A stretch of DNA of 64,000 nucleotides from Novimethylophilus kurashikiensis (lineage in GTDB: Bacteria; Pseudomonadota; Gammaproteobacteria; Burkholderiales; Methylophilaceae): assembly GCF_003112435.1 (NCBI RefSeq), contig NZ_BDOQ01000003.1, positions 372,001-436,000 of the forward strand, in the 5' to 3' direction. Under the pieces are notes generated by a model, which saw only the letters and a program-made list of their open reading frames with translations, was not told the DNA's origin and did no database searches. Shown one piece after another: positions 58,343 through 64,000 of this stretch (the first letter of the stretch is position 1; each line of letters starts with the position of its first letter). Both the position numbers and the translations under genes were made by a program.

Positions 58343-59911
58343 ATGCCGCTAGGACAAGCCATACGCAAACGTCGCAAGGCGTTAGGCCTCACGTTACAGC
58401 AGCTGGCTGACCGAACCTCGGCCGATACCGGCAATCTATCCCGCATCGAACGCGGCGAACAAGGCTTGTCCGAGGCCATGCTGCGGCGTCTATGCACCGC
58501 ACTCGACTGCTCACCCGCATTTTTGTATGCTCACGCAGAAGCCGCAGCCGGTGCCTCCGCACAAGCCGCACCGCGGCTCAATCTGCTGCAACCGCAGGAA
58601 TTCGTGAGCTGGTTCCGCTCCGTGGCACCTTATATCCACGCCTTCGGCGGTCGCACCTTCGTCATCGCCTTCGGCGGCGAAGTCGTGGACGACGGCCAGT
58701 TCGTGGCGCTCTCGCACGACCTCAACCTGCTCGCCAGCCTGGAAGTCAGGCTGGTGCTGGTCCACGGCTCGCGTCCGCAAATCGAATCCCGGTTGAAACG
58801 CAACAAGATCGAAACGCGCTTCGTCTCCGGCCTGCGCGTCACCGACGACGAAGCCATGGAAGCCGTGAAAGAAGCCAACGGCGCCATCCGCGTGGAAATC
58901 GAATCGCTGCTGTCGATGGGGCTGGTCAATTCGCCCATGGCCGGCTCGGACATTCGGGTAGCGAGCGGCAATTTCGTCACCGCCCGTCCGCTGGGCGTGC
59001 GCGACGGCGTCGATCTCCAGCATACCGGCGAGGTGCGCAAGGTCGACGCGATCGGCATCCAGAAGCGGCTGGACGATGGCGAACTGGTGCTGCTCTCGCC
59101 GCTCGGCTATTCGCCGACGGGCGAGGCGTTCAACCTCACGTTGGAAGACGTGGCCGCGAGCACGGCGATTGCGCTGGACGCCGACAAGCTGATCTTCCTG
59201 ATGGATGCCGAAGGCGTACACAACTTGCGCGGCGAGCTGCTACGCGAAATGACGGCCGAGAAGGCCCGCAACCTGCTGCGGCACACGCAAAACCAGGAAG
59301 CCAAGCACATCGGCGAGGACGAACTGTGCTATTTGCCTGCCGCCATTCGGGCTTGTGCGGGAGGGGTGTCGCGCACCCACCTCATCAGCCGCCATACCGA
59401 CGGCGCCATCTTGCAGGAGCTGTTCACCCACGACGGCATCGGCACCATGATCACCGAAATGCCGCTGGAAACCATGCGCAATGCAGAGATCGGCGATGTG
59501 GGCGGCATTCTCCAACTCATTGAGCCGCTTGAAGCGGAAGGCATCCTGGTACGGCGCGGCCGCGAGCGGCTGGAGATGGAGATCAACCATTTCTACGTGA
59601 TGGAGCACGATGGCCGCATCATAGGTTGCGCGGCGCTGTATCCGTTTGCCGAGGAAAACATGGCGGAGCTAGCGTGCATGGCCGTCAATTCGTCCTTCCG
59701 CGGCGGCGGACGGGGCGACCGACTGCTGCACCATTGCGAAGAAGAAGCGCGGCAGAAGGGCATCAAGCACCTGTTCGTGCTCACGACGAGAACTGCGCAC
59801 TGGTTCATCGAACGCGGTTTCGTCGAGCAGGATATCTCGGCGTTGCCCAAGCAAAAGCAGCAGCTGTATAACTTTCAGCGCCGCTCCAAGGTATTCATCA
59901 AACGTCTGTAG
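58343..59911 (+). CDS. argA: XRE DNA-binding domain fused to N-acetylglutamate synthase (ArgA)
   Basis: 522 aa. Residues 5-62 form a complete XRE/Cro helix-turn-helix (AIRKRRKALGLTLQQLADRT, then NLSRIERGE, ending ALDCSPAFLYA). A linker rich in Ala (about 64-82) follows. From about residue 86 the protein aligns with E. coli ArgA end to end: the amino-acid kinase-like domain (FVIAFGGEVV, SGNFVTARPLGVRDGVD) that senses arginine, then a GNAT acetyltransferase domain (GGILQLIEPLEAEGILVRR, LFVLTTRTAHWFIERGF). E. coli ArgA lacks the first about 77 residues. ArgA makes N-acetylglutamate from glutamate and acetyl-CoA, the first arginine step, and is inhibited by arginine. Good ribosome site at 58331 supports this long start; an internal GTG at 58604 behind AGGA is a possible second start. 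Confidence 0.93.
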   Translation: MPLGQAIRKRRKALGLTLQQLADRTSADTGNLSRIERGEQGLSEAMLRRLCTALDCSPAFLYAHAEAAAGASAQAAPRLNLLQPQEFVSWFRSVAPYIHAFGGRTFVIAFGGEVVDDGQFVALSHDLNLLASLEVRLVLVHGSRPQIESRLKRNKIETRFVSGLRVTDDEAMEAVKEANGAIRVEIESLLSMGLVNSPMAGSDIRVASGNFVTARPLGVRDGVDLQHTGEVRKVDAIGIQKRLDDGELVLLSPLGYSPTGEAFNLTLEDVAASTAIALDADKLIFLMDAEGVHNLRGELLREMTAEKARNLLRHTQNQEAKHIGEDELCYLPAAIRACAGGVSRTHLISRHTDGAILQELFTHDGIGTMITEMPLETMRNAEIGDVGGILQLIEPLEAEGILVRRGRERLEMEINHFYVMEHDGRIIGCAALYPFAEENMAELACMAVNSSFRGGGRGDRLLHHCEEEARQKGIKHLFVLTTRTAHWFIERGFVEQDISALPKQKQQLYNFQRRSKVFIKRL

Positions 59912-59925
59912 TTCATCGTTACATC

Positions 59926-59951
59926 ACATCGGCGCTCCAATGCGCCGGTGT
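59926..59951 (+). terminator. Probable terminator after the XRE-ArgA gene
   Basis: ACATCGGCGC (59926-59935) pairs with GCGCCGGTGT (59942-59951), one G-U pair, 6-nt loop. The T tail is short. Confidence 0.6.
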
Positions 59952-59974
59952 ATTCCTCTACGTATCTCCCCGTA

Positions 59975-60001
59975 TTGAAATTCCGCACACCGACAACATA
60001 T
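59975..60001 (+). promoter_or_regulatory. Heat-shock (sigma-32-like) promoter of hsp20
   Basis: TTGAAA (59975-59980), 13 bp, CAACATAT (59994-60001), compared with CTTGAAA-N11-16-CCCCATNT. Six of eight -10 positions match. It lies about 52 bp before the hsp20 start, and heat-shock control is what this gene normally has. Confidence 0.55.
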
Positions 60002-60052
60002 TGTTAATCAGCGGAAACTCCCGCCAATCCACTTGTTTTGAAAGGAGATACT

Positions 60053-60487
60053 ATGGCTACCCCGACCCGTTTCGATCCGTTCCAACTCTCTCCCGGCTTC
60101 GATCCGCTGGAGGACGTGTTCCGCGGATTCTTCCGCCCTGTGCGCGCGGAATCTGCACCGGACATGCAAATCAAGATGGACGTGAAGGAAGACGAGAAGA
60201 GCTATACCGTCCACGCCGAGATTCCCGGCGTGAAGAAAGAAGACATCCACGTCACCATAGAAGGCAACCTGGTGTCGATCAGCGCGGAAACCAAGCAGGA
60301 AAAAGACGTCAAGGAAGGCACCAAGGTGGTCCATTCGGAACGCTACTACGGCAAGGTGGCGCGGCGCTTCTCGTTGGCCAGCGATATCGACGAATCCGGC
60401 GCCCAAGCTAAATATAACGACGGCGTACTCGAACTGACGTTGCCGAAGAAATCTGCGACCTCGGCAAAGCGTCTGGATATTCACTAA
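60053..60487 (+). CDS. Small heat-shock protein Hsp20 (alpha-crystallin family)
   Basis: 144 aa. ATP-independent chaperone. The alpha-crystallin domain (about 43-135) shows YTVHAEIPGVKKEDI, VSISAET, RYYGKVARRFSL and DGVLELTLPKK. The C-terminus lacks a clear IxI motif, ending KRLDIH. I used ATG 60053 with AAAGGAGA just upstream; 60038 is in frame but has no ribosome site. Followed by a structured intergenic element and ligD in convergent orientation. Confidence 0.94.
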   Translation: MATPTRFDPFQLSPGFDPLEDVFRGFFRPVRAESAPDMQIKMDVKEDEKSYTVHAEIPGVKKEDIHVTIEGNLVSISAETKQEKDVKEGTKVVHSERYYGKVARRFSLASDIDESGAQAKYNDGVLELTLPKKSATSAKRLDIH

Positions 60488-60503
60488 AACGATTTACTAA
60501 AGC

Positions 60504-60589
60504 ACGGTTCTGAGACAGGCACCCTGCAGCGCAGGCGTGGCCTCTTGAGCTACAAATTGCAGCCATGCAATTCCTGTCTTCAGGACCGT
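60504..60589. repeat. Branched inverted-repeat element between hsp20 and ligD
   Basis: Outer arms ACGGTTCTGAGACAGG (60504-60519) and CCTGTCTTCAGGACCGT (60573-60589) pair with one mismatch and one bulge. Inside are two small perfect hairpins: CCTGC/GCAGG (60523-60535) and AATTGCA/TGCAATT (60555-60572). A TTTTCTATTT tail follows on the plus strand, so it may end hsp20 transcripts. The branched form is unlike the plain stems elsewhere in the window. Confidence 0.6.
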
Positions 60590-60592
60590 TTT

Positions 60593-63172
60593 CTATTTAA
60601 AAATCTTCAGCATGTCGGCCGTAATGCGCTGCTTGAGCGTGAAGTAATCCTTCCACGGATCTTCGTGCAGCTTTTTCAGCCGCTCCACAGCGTTGCGGGT
60701 GTTAAAGGTATCGGCGCGCAATCCCTCCCCAAGTTCATCCCAAAAAATTGGCATGGAAACCGTGGCCTCAGGCTTGGCCCTGGTTGAGTAGGCCGCCACT
60801 GCCGTCGCACCTTGCCCGTTGCGCAGGTAGTCGATAAAAATGCGCCCGCCGCGCTTGGCCTTGGACATATTGGAGGTAAACCGCTCAGGCAACATGTTCG
60901 CCAGGTGCTCGGCTATCGCTTTCGAAAACGGCTTCACCTCGTCCCAGGTGCGTTCGGGCTTGAGCGGCACCACGATATGCAGGCCCTTGCCACCCGTCGT
61001 CTTGAGAAAACTGGCAAGGCCGATTTCATCCAGCAAGCCGTGCACCAGCTGCGCTCCCTCCACCACGTTTTCCCACGGCAAATCTTCCGCAGGATCGAGG
61101 TCGAAAATCATGCGGTCAGGCTTGTCTAGATGCCCTTTGCTCGATCCCCAGGTATGCAGTTCCAGCACGCCCATTTGCACCAGCCCGATCACGGCCGCCA
61201 CATCATTCGCCATCATGTAGGTCGCGGGACCTTCTTCTTCCGGCACTTCGATAGGCTTTATGGCTTCGGGGATGGTCTCGTTGACGTGTTTTTGAAAAAA
61301 GCATTTGTGCTCGCCGCCTTGCGGGCAACGCACCAGCGTCAACGGGCGATTCTTGAGATGCGGCACGATCCATTCGCCCACGGCCTCGTAATATTCGGCC
61401 AAGCCCAGCTTGGTCAAGCCGATACGGGGAAACAGAACCTTGGACGGGTTTGAAATCTCGATGCCCTCGAGATTGGTTTTGCCGGGTTTCGCTAATCGGC
61501 TCTCCGCAGCCTTGGCAGCGGCTTTCGGCTTAACAGTGGGTGTATCCTTCGTGGCCCGCTCGACCTCTTTTTCCGAGATGGGCCGCTCTCGCATGATCTC
61601 CCGCGCAGGCTTGTCGCCCCGCAATCCGACGAACGAGGCATGGCGGATATGCCCGCCTTCCGTCCATTCGGCAAACTCCACCTCGGCCACCAGCTCCGGT
61701 CGCAACCAGTGCACGCCGCGCGCTTCGGCCCCTTTGGGCGGATTGCTGAACGGCGCCCGATCCTGCTCCAGTTTTGTGAAATTCCCCGCAACAGTCTTCA
61801 GGCGCTTGGCGTCGAACCCCGTACCCACCTTGCCGCAATAGCGCAGCCCATCGCCTTCGTTCACGCCCACCAGCAGCGCCCCGAAAGCTTCCCGCGAGCC
61901 GCCGGGATCGGTATATCCGCCGACGACGAACTCCTGCCGCCGCTTGCACTTCACCTTGAGCCAGCTGCGCCCTCGCGTTTGCTGATATCCAGCATCCGCT
62001 CGCTTGGCGACGATGCCCTCCAGGCCGTGCATGCAGGCATGCTCGAATACATCGTGGGCGTTGCCGACGATATGATCGCTGTAGAGAATCGGCCCATCCT
62101 GCGGCATGCCCTCCATCAGCTTTTTTAACAGCCGCTTGCGCTCGGCGAGCGGCACGGCTGCAAGCTCATAGCCGTCGAGATAGACCAGGTCGAACACGTA
62201 ATAAGCCAGTTGCGCCGACTTGCCCAGGCGCATCTTGTTTTGCAATGCCTGAAAACTCACCTTACCCTCGGCATCCAGCGCGACCACTTCCCCATCGATC
62301 CAGGCCTGCTTGACCGGGAACGATTTGAGCACATCGGCTAGGCTTGGCCATTTGCCGGTCCAATCGTTGCCGGCGCGGGTGTAGATCTGGACCTCGCCCT
62401 GGTCAATCCTGGTCAAGGCGCGATACCCGTCGAACTTCACCTCAGACAGCCATTGCTCGCCTTCGGGGGCTTGTTCGGCCAAGGTGGCCAATTGGGGTTT
62501 GATGGGGTCCGGCATGGGTGTGGCCTCTGCACCGTTAACGGCGCTTGGGTCCACCTCCGATTCTGCAACAGGTTTGGCATCGGCAATCACTCGCCGCTTG
62601 GCTTTGGATTTAGGCTTTTCCACCATCGGCACCGGATGCTCCGACACGCTTTCGGGCCGCAGCTCGGTGATATGCGCCGCTTCGCCGTTCCGGGCCTCCT
62701 CGTCGTGCTCCTTGATCAGCAGCCAGTTTTCCTTGTCCTTCTCCTGGCCGTGTATCCGCACCAGCGTCCAGCCGCCATGCAGTTTGTGTCCGTCCAGATG
62801 AAATTTGAGCCGTCCCTGCTTGTATCCCTTGACCGGATCGCCCTCCGGCTCCCACACGCCGCGATCCCATAGCTTGACGTGTCCCGCGCCGTATTGATGT
62901 TCGGGGATCACGCCTTCAAAGGTTCCGTAATCCAGCGGATGATCTTCCACGTGTACGGCCAGCCGTTTGTCTGCCGGATCGAGGCTCGGGCCTTTGGGCA
63001 CCGCCCAGCTTTTAAGCGTGCCTTCCAGTTCCAGCCGAAAGTCGTAGTGCAGCCGGGTGGCGTGGTGTTCCTGGATGAAATAATGTAACTCGCGCCCCGG
63101 CCTAACCACCTTGCCGTGCGGCTCCGGCGTGATCTTGAAATCGCGTTTCTGCCAATATTTTTCCAATCCCAT
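60593..63172 (-). CDS. ligD: ATP-dependent DNA ligase D (NHEJ) LigD
   Basis: 859 aa from ATG 63172 (MGLEKYW), preferred over ATG 63178 because AAGGA is then 6-7 nt upstream. Domains in order: 3'-phosphoesterase (about 30-150, HHATRLHYDFRLELEG), ATP-dependent ligase (about 225-530, nucleotidyl lysine in EVKFDGYRA, then GEVVAL and EGIVAKR), a basic linker, and primase-polymerase (about 570-855, DLDP in IFDLDPAED). It repairs double-strand breaks with Ku. The PE-LIG-POL order is as in Pseudomonas. Follows ku by 21 bp on the same strand. Confidence 0.95.
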   Translation of the reverse strand: MGLEKYWQKRDFKITPEPHGKVVRPGRELHYFIQEHHATRLHYDFRLELEGTLKSWAVPKGPSLDPADKRLAVHVEDHPLDYGTFEGVIPEHQYGAGHVKLWDRGVWEPEGDPVKGYKQGRLKFHLDGHKLHGGWTLVRIHGQEKDKENWLLIKEHDEEARNGEAAHITELRPESVSEHPVPMVEKPKSKAKRRVIADAKPVAESEVDPSAVNGAEATPMPDPIKPQLATLAEQAPEGEQWLSEVKFDGYRALTRIDQGEVQIYTRAGNDWTGKWPSLADVLKSFPVKQAWIDGEVVALDAEGKVSFQALQNKMRLGKSAQLAYYVFDLVYLDGYELAAVPLAERKRLLKKLMEGMPQDGPILYSDHIVGNAHDVFEHACMHGLEGIVAKRADAGYQQTRGRSWLKVKCKRRQEFVVGGYTDPGGSREAFGALLVGVNEGDGLRYCGKVGTGFDAKRLKTVAGNFTKLEQDRAPFSNPPKGAEARGVHWLRPELVAEVEFAEWTEGGHIRHASFVGLRGDKPAREIMRERPISEKEVERATKDTPTVKPKAAAKAAESRLAKPGKTNLEGIEISNPSKVLFPRIGLTKLGLAEYYEAVGEWIVPHLKNRPLTLVRCPQGGEHKCFFQKHVNETIPEAIKPIEVPEEEGPATYMMANDVAAVIGLVQMGVLELHTWGSSKGHLDKPDRMIFDLDPAEDLPWENVVEGAQLVHGLLDEIGLASFLKTTGGKGLHIVVPLKPERTWDEVKPFSKAIAEHLANMLPERFTSNMSKAKRGGRIFIDYLRNGQGATAVAAYSTRAKPEATVSMPIFWDELGEGLRADTFNTRNAVERLKKLHEDPWKDYFTLKQRITADMLKIFK

Positions 63173-63193
63173 CGGCATTCCTTTCCAGCGGTT

Positions 63194-64000
63194 TTAGCGG
63201 GCGGCGCTGCGTCCGGTTCGCGTCGAAGTCTTGGCCCCCGGCCGCGCGCTCGGTTTAGCTGCGGGCTTGCGAGCGGCGGTTTTCGTTACCTTGGCGGGAG
63301 TGCGTTCTTCGTCCGAAGATTCTTCTTTTATCGTGCGTGCCGGTTTCTTGCCTTTCTGCCCGATACTCTTCTTGAGCAGGTCCATCAGATCCACCACCTT
63401 GGCACTTTGGCGCGGCGCTTCGCCCGGCTCGGCTTCCATGACAGTCTTGGTCTGGTTGGCGCGGATTTTCTTATCCACCAACGCCATGACGTCGTCGTAA
63501 TAAGTATCGCGATAGTGCTCGGGCTGCCAGAACTCGGTCATGTCCTCCAGCAGCGAAAGCGCCATCTTGATTTCCTTGTCGGAAACGGCCGCCGTCTTGG
63601 ATTTGGCATCCGGCAGGTTGAGTTCGCTCATCGACCGAATCTCGTCCGGGTAGCGCAGCAGGTTGAGCACGATGGCGCGGTCCATGGGCAGTAGCGCGGC
63701 GATATGCTGCTTGGTGCGAATCACGACCTTGGCGATGCCCACCTTGTTGGCGCGTTTCAAGGTTTCGCGCAGCAGCACGTACACTTTGTCGCCGCCGCGG
63801 CTGGGAGAAAGGTAATACGGCTGCTCGTAATAGATGATGGGGATATCTTCCGCATCCACGAAGGCCTGGATATCGATGGTCTGCGTCGCCTCCACGTTGG
63901 CGCGCTTCAGCTCCTCTTCAGAAAGCACCACGTACTGGCCTTTTTCGTACTCGTAGCCTTTGACGATATCGTTCCACTCGATATCCTTGCCGGTCTCCTT
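63194..64000 (-). CDS. ku: Ku protein, NHEJ (5' end cut by window)
   Basis: The frame is open to the window end, so the N-terminus is missing. The visible part begins KETGKDIEWNDIVKGYEYEKGQ and continues through the bacterial Ku core (GDKVYVLLRETLKRANKVGIAKVVI split along the frame, HIAALLPMD). The C-terminal about 60 residues are rich in Lys, Ala, Arg, Pro, Thr and Ser, a basic DNA-binding tail. Ku binds broken DNA ends as a homodimer and recruits LigD, which lies 21 bp downstream on the same strand. GTG 63931 is an internal codon, not the true start. Confidence 0.94.
   Translation of the reverse strand, partial: KETGKDIEWNDIVKGYEYEKGQYVVLSEEELKRANVEATQTIDIQAFVDAEDIPIIYYEQPYYLSPSRGGDKVYVLLRETLKRANKVGIAKVVIRTKQHIAALLPMDRAIVLNLLRYPDEIRSMSELNLPDAKSKTAAVSDKEIKMALSLLEDMTEFWQPEHYRDTYYDDVMALVDKKIRANQTKTVMEAEPGEAPRQSAKVVDLMDLLKKSIGQKGKKPARTIKEESSDEERTPAKVTKTAARKPAAKPSARPGAKTSTRTGRSAAR

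Noticed and set aside
58492-59523. 343-codon frame inside the XRE-ArgA gene
   Set aside because: Out-of-frame shadow, extremely Arg-rich; the main frame has complete ArgA motifs.
60012-60052. Possible RNA thermometer in the hsp20 leader
   Set aside because: A small GCGG/CCGC hairpin exists, but no convincing pairing that hides the AAAGGAGA ribosome site was found by eye.

Overview
The window is a dense bacterial chromosome segment of moderately high GC. Gene order and protein types point to a betaproteobacterium: uvrA/MFS/ssb, FmdB/DUF502/aspS, pepA/holC, lptFG, an ECF sigma factor followed by DUF3619, DUF3106 and RDD genes, and system II cytochrome c assembly (ResB/CcsB). A 3-hexulose-6-phosphate synthase gene (hps) together with a tkt-gap-pgk-pyk-fba sugar-phosphate cluster suggests a ribulose-monophosphate methylotroph, most likely a relative of the Methylophilaceae. 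That assignment is inference; no rRNA is present. I saw no tRNA, rRNA, CRISPR array, prophage, insertion sequence or transposase. No gene-free stretch exceeds about 250 bases. Layout: (1) 1-7.7 kb is almost all minus strand: an EEP-family phosphodiesterase cut by the window edge, nadA, nudB, then ntrB-ntrC and glnA, with a lone cysC on the plus strand. The glnA upstream region carries a sigma-54 promoter and two NtrC-type sites, so regulator and target sit side by side. (2) 7.8-20.2 kb is mostly plus strand: rhodanese-aroE-mtgA; uvrA divergent from an MFS transporter and ssb with a LexA-like box between them; dinB; FmdB-DUF502-aspS; apt and an RMD1-family protein. (3) 20.2-24.2 kb holds cytochrome c assembly genes ccsB and resB downstream of a diheme cytochrome c. 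(4) 24.3-35.2 kb holds housekeeping genes: engB, trmB, midA, a pteridine reductase-like SDR, ttcA, topA, pbpG, tpx, holC and pepA. (5) 35.3-43.4 kb holds lptFG, the ECF sigma cassette, pilSR, a cation/calcium exchanger and ampD. (6) 44-49.6 kb holds hps, yjbQ, an Mla-type lipid-transport operon (STAS-permease, ATPase, MCE protein, lipoprotein) and a solitary prepilin. (7) 49.6-56.7 kb is the minus-strand sugar-phosphate cluster fba, pyk, pgk, gap, tkt with hairpins between the genes. (8) 56.9-64 kb holds a thioredoxin-like gene, rsmE, an unusual fusion of an XRE DNA-binding domain to N-acetylglutamate synthase (ArgA), hsp20, and the NHEJ pair ligD and ku, with ku cut by the window end. The observations I rate highest are two. 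The first is the XRE-ArgA fusion, whose promoter is overlapped by an 11-bp-arm inverted repeat that could be its own operator; if so, the first enzyme of arginine synthesis would also be a DNA-binding regulator. The second is the ECF sigma/DUF3619/DUF3106 cassette, whose architecture resembles a sigma, membrane anti-sigma and periplasmic sensor system.
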